From contig NZ_CP113116.1 of NCBI RefSeq assembly GCF_026625985.1, positions 4,774,001 through 4,838,000 of the forward strand: 64,000 bases of DNA. The letters run 5' to 3'. Source of the DNA: Mycobacterium sp. Aquia_213. GTDB taxonomy: Bacteria; Actinomycetota; Actinomycetes; Mycobacteriales; Mycobacteriaceae. The translations under genes and the position numbers were made by a program. The notes under the pieces were generated by a model. It searched no databases, was not told where the DNA came from, and was given only the letters and a program-made list of their open reading frames with translations. This document shows positions 16,437 through 24,780 of the stretch, in pieces; the first letter of the stretch is position 1, and every line of letters starts with the position of its first letter.

Positions 16437-17768
16437 ATGACTGACAATCTTTGGCTGCACTTCGCCCGGCACGGCGCGGGCATCACGCCGCCGATCATCA
16501 CCCGCGGCGAGGGCGTCACCATCTACGACGACCGCGGCAAGAGCTACCTGGACGGGCTGTCCGGGCTGTTCACCGTGCAGGTCGGCCACGGCCGCACCGA
16601 ACTCGCCGAGGTCGCGGCCCGGCAAGCGAGCACGCTGGCGTTCTTCCCGCTGTGGGGATACGCCACCCCGACCGCAATCGAGCTGGCCGAGCGCCTGGCG
16701 CAGTATGCGCCCGGCGACCTGAACCGGGTCTTCTTCACCACCGGTGGCACCGAGGCCGTCGAGACCGCGTGGAAATTGGCCAAGCAGTATTTCAAGCTCA
16801 CCGGCAAACCCGGTAAACACAAGGTGATTTCGCGTGCGATCGCCTACCACGGAACCACCCAGGGCGCGCTCGCAATCACCGGCCTGCCGCGCTTCAAGGC
16901 GCCGTTCGAACCGGTCACGCCGGGCGGCTTCCGGGTGCCCAACACGAACTTCTACCGCGCGCCCGAACCCTTCGGTACCGACGCAAAAGCCTTCGGGCAG
17001 TGGGCCGCCAACCGGGTCGCGGAGGCAATCGAGTTCGAGGGACCCGAGACCGTGGCCGCGGTGTTCCTGGAACCGGTGCAGAACGCCGGCGGCAGCATCC
17101 CCGCTCCCCCAGGCTATTTCGAGCGGGTCCGGGAGATCTGCGACACCTACGACGTGCTGCTGGTCTCCGACGAGGTGATCTGCGCGTTCGGCCGGATCGG
17201 CTCGATGTTCGCCTGCGACGACATCGGCTACGTGCCCGACATGATCACCTGCGCCAAGGGCATGACGTCGGGCTACTCGCCGATCGGCGCGATGATCGCC
17301 AGCGAGCGGTTGTTCGAGCCGTTCAACGACGGCGAGACGATGTTCCCGCACGGGTATACCTTTGGCGGCCACCCGGTTTCGGCTGCCGTCGGGCTGGCCA
17401 ACCTCGACATCTTCGAGCGCGAGGGCATCAACGACCACGTCAAAACCAACGCGCCCGTGTTCCGCGCCACCCTGGAGAAACTGTACGACCTGCCGATCGT
17501 CGGCGACGTCCGCGGCGAGGGCTTCTTCTACGGCGTCGAGCTGGTCAAGGACCAGGCGACCAAGCAAACCTTCTCCGAGACCGAACGACGCTCGCTGCTG
17601 GGCCAGGTGTCGTCGGCCCTGTTCGAAGCCGGGTTGTATTGCCGCACCGATGATCGCGGCGATTCCGTCGTCCAGCTGGCGCCGCCGCTGATCAGCGGTC
17701 AGGCCGAGTTCGACACCATCGAATCGATCCTGCGCGGCGTGCTCAGCGAGGCGTACACGCGGCTCTAG
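16437..17768 (+). CDS. Class III PLP-dependent aminotransferase (Rv3329-like)
   Basis: This 443-residue class III (omega) aminotransferase has GGTEAVETAWKLAKQY, the SDEVICAFGR segment (Asp to PLP nitrogen) and TCAKGMTSGYSPIGAMI with the Schiff-base Lys. HGYTFGGHPVSAA completes the cofactor site. The family transfers amino groups from omega-amino acids or diamines to pyruvate or 2-oxoglutarate; the donor here is unknown. MTDNLWLHFARHG matches the family start. An in-frame GTG at 16401 overlaps the SDR stop, so readthrough from the SDR gene is possible. Confidence 0.92.
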   Translation: MTDNLWLHFARHGAGITPPIITRGEGVTIYDDRGKSYLDGLSGLFTVQVGHGRTELAEVAARQASTLAFFPLWGYATPTAIELAERLAQYAPGDLNRVFFTTGGTEAVETAWKLAKQYFKLTGKPGKHKVISRAIAYHGTTQGALAITGLPRFKAPFEPVTPGGFRVPNTNFYRAPEPFGTDAKAFGQWAANRVAEAIEFEGPETVAAVFLEPVQNAGGSIPAPPGYFERVREICDTYDVLLVSDEVICAFGRIGSMFACDDIGYVPDMITCAKGMTSGYSPIGAMIASERLFEPFNDGETMFPHGYTFGGHPVSAAVGLANLDIFEREGINDHVKTNAPVFRATLEKLYDLPIVGDVRGEGFFYGVELVKDQATKQTFSETERRSLLGQVSSALFEAGLYCRTDDRGDSVVQLAPPLISGQAEFDTIESILRGVLSEAYTRL

Positions 17769-18039
17769 CGGTACCGGTGGCCATCACCAGCTGGCGGGCG
17801 TGCGCCGCGCTCGGGTTGCTCACGAACCGCGACAGCGAGTTGCACAACCAGGCGAGCGCGGACCGCGCGTCGGGATCGTCCATGGTGTCGCGATGCACCT
17901 CCAACTCGGCCAACACCTGGTCGAGTCCGGTGCGCCGTACCTGGGTCGACTTCTCCACCTGCTTGAGCAGCTGTTCGAGCGATCGCGGCGAGGTGCCAGA
18001 CCCATTGGCACCATCCCGGCGCCGCCATTTCGACCACAA
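17743..18039 (-). CDS. Small helical protein of unknown function, start uncertain
   Basis: This frame encodes about 98-103 residues: a basic N-terminus (SKWRRRDG) followed by helices such as SLEQLLKQVEKSTQVRR and ALAWLCNSLSRFVSN. I do not recognise it. No ATG or GTG lies at a sensible place. TTG 18039 is the first conventional start, while an ATT at 18054 has AAAAGGG six bases ahead, better ribosome-binding spacing. The 3' end overlaps the aminotransferase by 26 bp, convergent. Codon pattern and helical periodicity suggest a real gene, but an antisense artefact cannot be excluded. Confidence 0.45.
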   Translation of the reverse strand: MWSKWRRRDGANGSGTSPRSLEQLLKQVEKSTQVRRTGLDQVLAELEVHRDTMDDPDARSALAWLCNSLSRFVSNPSAAHARQLVMATGTARAACTPR

Positions 18040-18209
18040 TCGCTCGTTTGAAATGGCACACCCTTTTCGACGTTGACGGCCTTTGACCCCTGCCAGCGTA
18101 GTGCGTCGAGCCCGGTCGCCGCCCCGGCAGCTCAAGTTGTCACATACGCCCCAGCAGTCACAGCGCGGCTCCCGCGAATCCGGCGCCCAATCGCCTAGTC
18201 TGCTCAGCA

Positions 18210-19454
18210 ATGCCCCGCTCAAGAGCTCTCGTACGTTCAGCATCATGCCTGGCAGCGGCCGTTTTCATCACGGCCGCCCCGGCAGCTCTGGGCATGCCGG
18301 CCGCGCTCGCGGAGCCGAGCCCCGGGCCCAATGCCGGGGCACCCAACTGCCCGTACAAGGTGAACACCCCGCCGGCGGTGGACTCGTCGGAGGTGCCGCA
18401 GGCCGGTGACCCGCCCATCCCGCTGGCGGTGCCCCCCAAGCCGGTGGGCGGCGAGGCTCTGGCCGGCTGCGGCATCGTCGCCGCGCCGGATACTCCGGCA
18501 CTGCCGACCGACGTCTCCGCGGAGGCCTGGCTGGTCGCGGATCTGGACAGCGGCGCGGTGATCGCGGCCAAGGATCCGCATGGCCGCCACCGCCCGGCCA
18601 GCATCATCAAGGTGCTGGTCGCGATGGCGTCGCTGAACGCGTTGCCGCTCAACAAGTCGGTGACCGGAACCGCCGACGACGCGTCCGCCGAGGGCACCAA
18701 GGTCGGCGTGGACGACGGCGGCGTCTACACCGTCAACCAGCTGCTGCACGGGCTGCTGATGCACTCCGGTAACGACGCGGCGCACGCGCTGGCGATGCAG
18801 CTGGGCGGGATGCAGCAGGCAGTGGAGAAGATCAACGTGCTGGCCGCCAAGCTGGGCGGCCGCGACACCCGGGTGGCGACACCGTCGGGTCTGGACGGGC
18901 CCGGCATGAGCACCTCGGCCTACGACATCGGCTTGTTCTACCGATACGCCTGGCAGAACCCGACTTTCGCCAATATCGTCGCGACCCGGAGCTTCGACTT
19001 CCCCGGCCACGGCGACCACCCGGGCTACGAGCTGGAGAACGACAACCAGCTGCTCTACAAGTACCCGGGCGCGCTGGGCGGCAAGACCGGCTACACCGAC
19101 GACGCCGGCCAGACCTTCGTGGGCGCGGCGAACCGTGACGGCCGACGGCTGGTGGCGGTATTGATGCACGGCACCCGGCAGCCGATCGCACCCTGGGAGC
19201 AGGCGGCGCATCTGCTGGACTACGGCTTCGCCACCGCGCAGGGCACCCAGGTCGGCGCGCTGATCGAACCCGACCCGTCGCTGGCGCCCAAGCAGGACAG
19301 CGCCGCGGACCGGCAGAGCAATGGCGCCCAGGCCGCGGGATTGCTGCCGTCGGCCGACGCGTTGCCGGTGCGGGTCGGCGTGGGCATCATCGGCGCCATC
19401 GTCGTGTTCTCGTTGATCATGGTCGCGCGTTCGATGAACCGCCGCACCATATAA
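18210..19454 (+). CDS. dacB1: D-alanyl-D-alanine carboxypeptidase (PBP5/6-type)
   Basis: This 414-residue penicillin-binding protein has a Sec signal (cleavage near ALAEP), a proline-rich linker to about residue 95, and a peptidase S11 domain with SxxK (PASIIKVLVA), SxN (MHSGNDAAH) and KTG (GGKTGYTDDAG). A C-terminal membrane segment (about 388-408) followed by NRRTI anchors it. It trims the terminal D-Ala of peptidoglycan stem peptides. In H37Rv it is followed directly by sugI; here the mmpS-mmpL-MFS block lies between. Its last two codons and stop form the start of a 51-bp direct repeat. Confidence 0.95.
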   Translation: MPRSRALVRSASCLAAAVFITAAPAALGMPAALAEPSPGPNAGAPNCPYKVNTPPAVDSSEVPQAGDPPIPLAVPPKPVGGEALAGCGIVAAPDTPALPTDVSAEAWLVADLDSGAVIAAKDPHGRHRPASIIKVLVAMASLNALPLNKSVTGTADDASAEGTKVGVDDGGVYTVNQLLHGLLMHSGNDAAHALAMQLGGMQQAVEKINVLAAKLGGRDTRVATPSGLDGPGMSTSAYDIGLFYRYAWQNPTFANIVATRSFDFPGHGDHPGYELENDNQLLYKYPGALGGKTGYTDDAGQTFVGAANRDGRRLVAVLMHGTRQPIAPWEQAAHLLDYGFATAQGTQVGALIEPDPSLAPKQDSAADRQSNGAQAAGLLPSADALPVRVGVGIIGAIVVFSLIMVARSMNRRTI

Positions 19455-19636
19455 CGATTAGCAGGAAAGTCTCGATGCCTTAGCGCATCGGCGGTGGCAT
19501 CTAACGGGGTGCTGAGCAGGCAAAACTATCCCCCGATCGGATACGACCGGACGAGTTATATGTCCACCGGTTGGGGGAACGGATTCATATAACGATTGGC
19601 CGAAAAGGCTCGATGCTTTAGCGCATTGACGGTAGC
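19448..19636 (+). repeat. Imperfect 51-bp direct repeat with internal hairpin (two copies)
   Basis: Copy 1 is 19448-19498 and copy 2 is 19586-19636. They align without gaps and 43 of 51 bases are identical, starting CATATAACGATT and including TCGATGC, TTTAGCGCAT/CTTAGCGCAT and GGT. Each copy holds a 6-bp stem-loop: CGATGC-loop-GCATCG at 19473-19490, and CGATGC-loop-GCATTG at 19611-19628, where the change keeps a G-U pair. Copy 1 begins in the last codons of dacB1 and copy 2 ends 67 bp before mmpS. The intervening 87 bp carry the two-part operator. The remaining gene-free DNA up to 19702 shows nothing else clear. Confidence 0.7.
19527..19580 (+). promoter_or_regulatory. Two-part operator upstream of mmpS (site 1)
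   Basis: Element A, ATCCCCCGATCGGATAC (19528-19544; with the preceding T it is framed by TATCC and GGATA), and element B, TGTCCACCGGTTGGGGGAAC (19561-19580), are separated by 16 bp. The same pair recurs at 24348-24401 (A 15/17, B 16/20 identical, 17 bp between). Element B is palindromic in its better-conserved copy. These are probably binding sites of one TetR-like or similar dimeric regulator. Confidence 0.6.
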
Positions 19637-19702
19637 GTAAGTCGCTAACGCTACGAAACATCAAATGGTTTTTCGACCCGGTGACAAAGCACGGGGGTAA
19701 AG

Positions 19703-20140
19703 ATGGTTTCGGTTACCCGAGTCGTGAAACGAATGTGGTTGCTGCTGGCCGTTATTGCGATCGCCAGCGTCGCGGGGCTCGGAATCTATCGCCTGCACAG
19801 CATGTTCGGCGTTCATGGACATCCCGTTGTCAGGGTCAAGGCTGATCTCGATGATCCAGTGTTCGATCCGAAACAAGTGACCTATGAAGTCTTCGGCCCC
19901 GCCACGACCGCAAAGATCGCCTATTTGGATCCCGACGCGCGCGTGCAACGTCTGGAAAATATTCCACTGCCGTGGTCGCAAACGCTGTCGACGACGCTGA
20001 CTTCGGTCACCGTCAACCTTTTGGCGCAAAGCAGCGGCAGCGTGATCGGCTGCCGAATCAAGGTGAACGGCACGACCAAGGACGAGCGATCCGAGACCGG
20101 ACCGAAAGCCTTGACCTTCTGCCAGGTGAATGCCGGATGA
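19703..20140 (+). CDS. MmpS-family membrane protein
   Basis: This 145-residue protein has a single N-terminal membrane helix (about 11-31) and a periplasmic domain with the MmpS motifs VTYEVFGPATTAKIAYLDPD and a C-terminal CRIKVNGTTKDE...CQVNA containing two cysteines for a disulfide. MmpS proteins are accessory subunits of MmpL (RND) transporters and aid lipid or siderophore export. GTAAAG precedes the ATG. Its stop overlaps the mmpL ATG (ATGA). The family is certain; the subfamily number cannot be assigned from sequence reading. Confidence 0.92.
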   Translation: MVSVTRVVKRMWLLLAVIAIASVAGLGIYRLHSMFGVHGHPVVRVKADLDDPVFDPKQVTYEVFGPATTAKIAYLDPDARVQRLENIPLPWSQTLSTTLTSVTVNLLAQSSGSVIGCRIKVNGTTKDERSETGPKALTFCQVNAG

Positions 20141-23010
20141 GCCGGGCACCCAAGATAATCCGCCGATTTGCAGTGCCGATCGTCTTGTTGTGGCTGGGGC
20201 TCACAGCCGTGCTCAATATCGGCATCCCGCAGCTGGAAGCGGTCGGCAAAGCGCACTCGGTTTCGATGAGCCCCAAGGGTGGCGCGTCGATTCAGGCGCT
20301 CAAGCGGGTGGGACAGGTATTCGGCGAATCCGGTACCGATAACGCGGCCACGATAGTGCTGGAAAGCGATAAACCACTCGGCGACGACGCGCACCGTTTC
20401 TATAGCGAGCTGTTGCGGCGGCTTTCGGCCGATACCCAGCATGTCGCCCACATCCAGGACTTCTGGAATGACCCGCTGACCGCGGGGGGATCACAAAGTG
20501 CGGACGACAAAGCCGCGTATGTCGTGGTCTACCTCGCCGGCAAGAGTGAAACCGCGGCCTACAACGCGGTCTACGCCGTGCGGCATATCGTCGACACCAC
20601 GCCGGCGCCGCGCGGGCTCAAGGCGTACGTCACCGGCTCGATGGGGCTGATCGCCGATCAATCCGAGGCCGGCGACAAAAGTATCGCCAGGGTCACCCTG
20701 ATTACCGGGGTGGTGATCGCGGCGATGCTGCTCTTCATCTACCGGTCTTTCGTCACGATGATCCTCGTCATCGCCATGGTCGGGATTGAGCTGGGGGCAA
20801 TTCGCGGAGTCGTCAGTTTTCTGGTCTATCACGGCGTTTTCGGCCTTTCGACCTTCGCGGTCAATTTGCTCACCCTGCTGGCCATTGCCGCCAGCACGGA
20901 CTACGCGATATTCCTGCTCGGCCGCTACCACGAGGCCCGCTACGCGGGAAAGGACCGAGAAGCCGCGTACTTTGCCATGTTTCACGGAACCGCCCACGTG
21001 ATTCTGGGCTCCGGATTGACCATTGCCGGCGCCATGTATTGCCTCAGCTTTGCCCGATTGCCGTACTTCAAGTCACTCGGGCCGCCCTGCGCGGTGGGCA
21101 TGTTCGTCGCGGTCCTCGCCGCGCTCACGCTGGGACCTGCGGTGCTGACCGTCGCCAGCTCGTTCAAGCTGTTCGACCCCAAGCGGAGAATGGCCACTCG
21201 GCGCTGGCGCCGGGTGGGAACCGCCATCGTCCGCTGGCCCGGCCCGGTGCTCGCGGCGACCTGCGCGGTGGCATTCGTCGGCCTGTTGGCCTTGCCGAAT
21301 TACCGGACAACTTACGATCTGCGCAGATTCGTGCCGGCCAGCATGCCGGCCGTTGTCGGGGATGCGGCCGCGGGTCGGCACTTTTCGCAGGCCTGGCTCA
21401 ACCCCGATGTGCTACTGCTCGAATCCGACCACGATATGCGGACTCCCGTCGACATGCTGATCTTGGACAAGGTCGCAAAAGCCGTCTTTCACAGCCCCGG
21501 AATCTCACAGGTGAAATCGATAACCCGGCCCCTGGGAACGTCTCTCAAACATACGTCGATTCCGTTCATCATGAGCATGCAAGGTGTGTCGCAGGCCGAA
21601 AACATGCAATTCATGAAGGACCGCCTGGACGACATGCTGATTCAGGTACAGGCGATGGATGTCTCGATCGAAACGATGAAGCACATGTATCAGCTCATGG
21701 GCGAAATCGTCGACAACACAGTCGATATGGATCACCTCACGCATGACATGTCGAACACCACCGATACGATCAGGGATCACCTCGCGGACCTATCGGATTT
21801 CCTTCGCCCGGTCGGCAGTTACTTCTACTGGGAGAAGCACTGCTTCGATATCCCCGCCTGCTGGGCGGTCAGATCGATATTCGAAACGTTCGACAACATC
21901 GATCAGCTGAGCGAGAAATTGGAGGATCTCGTCAAGGACATGGATGTCCTCATCCGGCTCTTACCGGAGATGCGCGCGCAGATGCTGCCGATGATTTCGA
22001 CGATGACGATCATGCGCGACATGATGGTCGTCTGGCACGGCACCCTGTTGTCCTTCTACAAAGAGCAGGAGATGAACACCAAAGACCCCGGCGCCATGGG
22101 CCGGGTCTTCGACGCCGCTCAGGTCGACGATTCGTTCTATCTGCCGCAGTCGGCCTTTGAAAACCCGGATTTCAAGCGGGGCCTGAAGATGTTCCTGTCG
22201 CCGGACGGCAAGGCGGCGCGCTTCATCATCGCCCTGGACGGAGATCCGTCGACGCCCGAGGGCATCTCTCGCGTCGAGCCGATCCAGCTGGCGGCCAAAG
22301 AGGCCATCAAGGGCACCCCGTTGCAGGGCGCCGCGATCTCGATGGGCGGCACCGCTTCGACGTACCGGGACATCCAGGAGGGCGCCTTCTACGATCTGCT
22401 GATTGCGGGGGTGGCCGCGATCAGTCTCATTCTGATCATCATGATGATCGTCACCCGAAGCCTCATTGCCGCGGCCGTCATCGTCGGGACGGTGCTGCTG
22501 TCCCTGGGCTCCTCCTTCGGGCTGTCCGTGCTGCTCTGGCAGGACATTCTCGGCATCGATTTGTACTGGCTGGTATTGGCGATGTCGTTGATCCTGCTCT
22601 TGGCCGTGGGATCGGATTACAACCTGTTGCTGATCTCGCGACTCAAAGAGGAAATCGGCGCCGGATTGAATACCGGAATCATCCGCGCGATGGCCGGCAC
22701 CGGCGGGGTCGTCACGGCCGCCGGGCTGGTGTTCGCCGTCACCATGTCGCTCTTCGTATTCAGCGACCTGCAGATCATCGGTCAAATCGGCACCACCATC
22801 GGCCTGGGATTGTTGTTCGACACCCTGATCGTGCGCGCGTTCATGACGCCGTCGATTGCCGCGTTGCTCGGTCGTTGGTTCTGGTGGCCACAACAAGTGC
22901 GCCCGCGCCCGGCCAGTCGGATGCTCAGGGCGTCCGGACCCCGTCGTTTGGTGCGTGCCCTGTTGCTACCGCCGCCCGCCGAGAAAACGCCGGAGATAGC
23001 GCAGCCCTAG
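20137..23010 (+). CDS. MmpL-family RND transporter
   Basis: This 957-residue transporter has twelve predicted helices and two large periplasmic loops. Both proton-relay Asp-Tyr pairs are present: ASTDYAIFLLGRYHEAR in TM4 and VGSDYNLLLISRL in TM10. The second loop contains a long Met-rich helical stretch (about 530-650, e.g. QAMDVSIETMKHMYQLMGE), as in MmpL4/5-type proteins, which export glycopeptidolipids, siderophores or drugs with an MmpS partner. No lipid-biosynthesis genes lie nearby, so the cargo is unknown; a drug or siderophore is possible. Convergent with the MFS gene, sharing CTAG. The gene pair interrupts dacB1-sugI. Confidence 0.95.
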   Translation: MSRAPKIIRRFAVPIVLLWLGLTAVLNIGIPQLEAVGKAHSVSMSPKGGASIQALKRVGQVFGESGTDNAATIVLESDKPLGDDAHRFYSELLRRLSADTQHVAHIQDFWNDPLTAGGSQSADDKAAYVVVYLAGKSETAAYNAVYAVRHIVDTTPAPRGLKAYVTGSMGLIADQSEAGDKSIARVTLITGVVIAAMLLFIYRSFVTMILVIAMVGIELGAIRGVVSFLVYHGVFGLSTFAVNLLTLLAIAASTDYAIFLLGRYHEARYAGKDREAAYFAMFHGTAHVILGSGLTIAGAMYCLSFARLPYFKSLGPPCAVGMFVAVLAALTLGPAVLTVASSFKLFDPKRRMATRRWRRVGTAIVRWPGPVLAATCAVAFVGLLALPNYRTTYDLRRFVPASMPAVVGDAAAGRHFSQAWLNPDVLLLESDHDMRTPVDMLILDKVAKAVFHSPGISQVKSITRPLGTSLKHTSIPFIMSMQGVSQAENMQFMKDRLDDMLIQVQAMDVSIETMKHMYQLMGEIVDNTVDMDHLTHDMSNTTDTIRDHLADLSDFLRPVGSYFYWEKHCFDIPACWAVRSIFETFDNIDQLSEKLEDLVKDMDVLIRLLPEMRAQMLPMISTMTIMRDMMVVWHGTLLSFYKEQEMNTKDPGAMGRVFDAAQVDDSFYLPQSAFENPDFKRGLKMFLSPDGKAARFIIALDGDPSTPEGISRVEPIQLAAKEAIKGTPLQGAAISMGGTASTYRDIQEGAFYDLLIAGVAAISLILIIMMIVTRSLIAAAVIVGTVLLSLGSSFGLSVLLWQDILGIDLYWLVLAMSLILLLAVGSDYNLLLISRLKEEIGAGLNTGIIRAMAGTGGVVTAAGLVFAVTMSLFVFSDLQIIGQIGTTIGLGLLFDTLIVRAFMTPSIAALLGRWFWWPQQVRPRPASRMLRASGPRRLVRALLLPPPAEKTPEIAQP

Positions 23011-24311
23011 GCGGCCTGCAGGCTCACCGCCGGTGACGCGGTCGCGAAGGACCGGCGCAGCGGAGTGACCGCTGCCCGACGTGTTTCCGACGGCGGAGCG
23101 GTCAGCGACGCCAGCGCGGCGCCGATGGCCAGGATCAGCACCACGACGTCGGGCCAAATGGTGGAGTGGTTCTGCGCGATGTTCCCGAGCACCGCCGCCA
23201 GTGCCATGGTTTCGACGGCAACCAGCGTCGAGCTCAACGCGATCAGTGTGCCGCGGTGCGACTCCTCGGCGACCACGCTGAGCCACGAGATCGCCGCGGC
23301 GAAGACGGCCTGGGCGGCCACCGTCGCCAGCAGGAACACCGTGCCGTACGCCCAGACGTGGGTCCATTGGCCGTAGACTTCGGCCCCCAAGGTCAGCGTG
23401 GCGGCGGCGACACTGAGCAGGGCGCTGCCCAGCATCATGCCGCGCACTCCGAACAGGCGATAGACCTTGCGCCACAGCGGCGACCCGAAAACCAGTCCGA
23501 TGCTGGACAGGATCACCAGCACATGCAGGCTGCGGCTGTGGTGGGCGGTGCGCAGGGCATAGAAGGTGGTGCCCAGGGTGACCGGACCGAACAACAGGCA
23601 CGCGACCATGTACCGGCGAAACCACGGCTGAGAGCGGGCGATCGCGATGCCCTCCCGGTAGGTGTCCCGCATCGACATCCGGGTGGTGTTCGAGATGGAC
23701 CGCACCGGCCCGACGAACAGCGCCGCGATGGCCGAGCCCGCCAGCCCGACGGCACCCAGCCACAACAGATCGCGGCGGTACGCCATCTCGTTGCCGTGGG
23801 CCAGCATCGGCACCACGAACAGCGTGACAACGGTGGCCAGCACCGATCCGATGGCACTCTGGAACAGGAACAGCTCGCCGCGGCGCGCCCCGGACAGCTT
23901 GCTGGAAACCATATCGGGGTAGGCGACGCCGGCGATCCCCAGCAGAACTCCCGCTGCCGCGCAGGTCAGCAAGAAAACCACTGCGGTGAGGGTGCCGTGC
24001 CAGGGAATCATCGCGTCGCACAAGGTCAGGGCGGCCACGCTGGCCGCGATCACGGCCAGCAGCCGGTGCCGCATCTGGCCCACTCGCTGCAGCACCAGTG
24101 GAGACACCGAGTTTCCGACGATATCGCCGAGGCAGAAGGCCGGAAAGAGCAGCGCGGCCACCCAGGTCAGACCCTGGTGCGCGCAGATCAACGGCAGTAT
24201 CACGGTGCCATTGCTGAGTTGCATGCCCGCCGTGTAGAAGGTGCCCTGCGAAAGCAGTCGCCCGAACACGCGCGGTTGTGCCGGGGCGGTGGGCACCAGC
24301 GTGACGGACAT
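23007..24311 (-). CDS. MFS transporter (exporter-like)
   Basis: This 434-residue protein has about twelve hydrophobic helices, with MFS features such as GDIVGNSVSPLVLQRVGQMRHR after TM2 and SPLWRKVYRLFGVRG between the halves. It resembles actinobacterial DHA-type exporters; the substrate is unknown. ATG 24311 (MSVTLVPTAPAQ) is chosen because upstream residues run through the operator region. It faces mmpL tail to tail and is transcribed from the region containing operator site 2, whose counterpart precedes mmpS; the two exporters are therefore probably co-regulated. Confidence 0.85.
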   Translation of the reverse strand: MSVTLVPTAPAQPRVFGRLLSQGTFYTAGMQLSNGTVILPLICAHQGLTWVAALLFPAFCLGDIVGNSVSPLVLQRVGQMRHRLLAVIAASVAALTLCDAMIPWHGTLTAVVFLLTCAAAGVLLGIAGVAYPDMVSSKLSGARRGELFLFQSAIGSVLATVVTLFVVPMLAHGNEMAYRRDLLWLGAVGLAGSAIAALFVGPVRSISNTTRMSMRDTYREGIAIARSQPWFRRYMVACLLFGPVTLGTTFYALRTAHHSRSLHVLVILSSIGLVFGSPLWRKVYRLFGVRGMMLGSALLSVAAATLTLGAEVYGQWTHVWAYGTVFLLATVAAQAVFAAAISWLSVVAEESHRGTLIALSSTLVAVETMALAAVLGNIAQNHSTIWPDVVVLILAIGAALASLTAPPSETRRAAVTPLRRSFATASPAVSLQAA

Positions 24312-24343
24312 AACAAAAGAATCTATGGATGGTGACGGGTCAA

Positions 24344-24401
24344 TAACATCCGCCGATCGGACACCTCGGGTGGAATTGCGTTGTCCACCGATCGGGGGAC
24401 A
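24344..24401. promoter_or_regulatory. Two-part operator between MFS and PH-like genes (site 2)
   Basis: Element A is ATCCGCCGATCGGACAC (24348-24364) and element B is TGTCCACCGATCGGGGGACA (24382-24401), a 20-bp near-perfect palindrome with one mismatched pair. It lies 37 bp upstream of the MFS ATG and 49 bp before the PH-like ATG, so it can control both directions. The same two elements with nearly equal spacing occur upstream of mmpS. Confidence 0.65.
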
Positions 24402-24450
24402 AGGCGCGGCACCGTTGACCGCCAATGTTTGCTGTGGCACCGTCTTGCGG

Positions 24451-24780
24451 ATGACTGATGCCCTGTACGAGGACTCCGGCCTTCGGCTCGACGAGGACGG
24501 AATCACCATCCGGCGCTACTACTTCCCGTTGGCGGGGCCCAAGCGGATCGCCTACGGCGAGATCCGCGGCATCAAGACCGAGCAGATGACCTTCGCGTCC
24601 GGCGGAGGCAGGATCTGGGGAGCCACGGATCCGCGCTACTGGTTCCCGCTGGACATCCGCCGGAGCCGCAAAAAGACCCTGCTGGTGCTCGACGTGGGGG
24701 CGCGGGTCAAGCCGTGCATCACCCCCGACGACCCCGACCGCGTCATCGAATTGCTCCGCGATCGGGTATCGACCACTTGA
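24451..24780 (+). CDS. Small PH-like domain protein, unknown function
   Basis: This 109-residue soluble protein is rich in beta strands (GLRLDEDGITIRRYYFPL, KRIAYGEIRGIKTEQM, KTLLVLDVG) and ends in a helix (PDRVIELLRDRV). This is the pattern of short bacterial pleckstrin-homology-like proteins. No catalytic residues stand out. It overlaps the sugI start by TTGA and so heads the sugI-nagA transcript; operator site 2 lies 49 bp upstream of its ATG. Confidence 0.7.
   Translation: MTDALYEDSGLRLDEDGITIRRYYFPLAGPKRIAYGEIRGIKTEQMTFASGGGRIWGATDPRYWFPLDIRRSRKKTLLVLDVGARVKPCITPDDPDRVIELLRDRVSTT

Noticed and set aside
19703..23010. A glycopeptidolipid or siderophore biosynthesis locus around mmpS-mmpL
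   Set aside because: No NRPS, PKS, glycosyltransferase or mbtH-like gene lies nearby; the flanks are peptidoglycan and sugar genes, so the cargo is left open.
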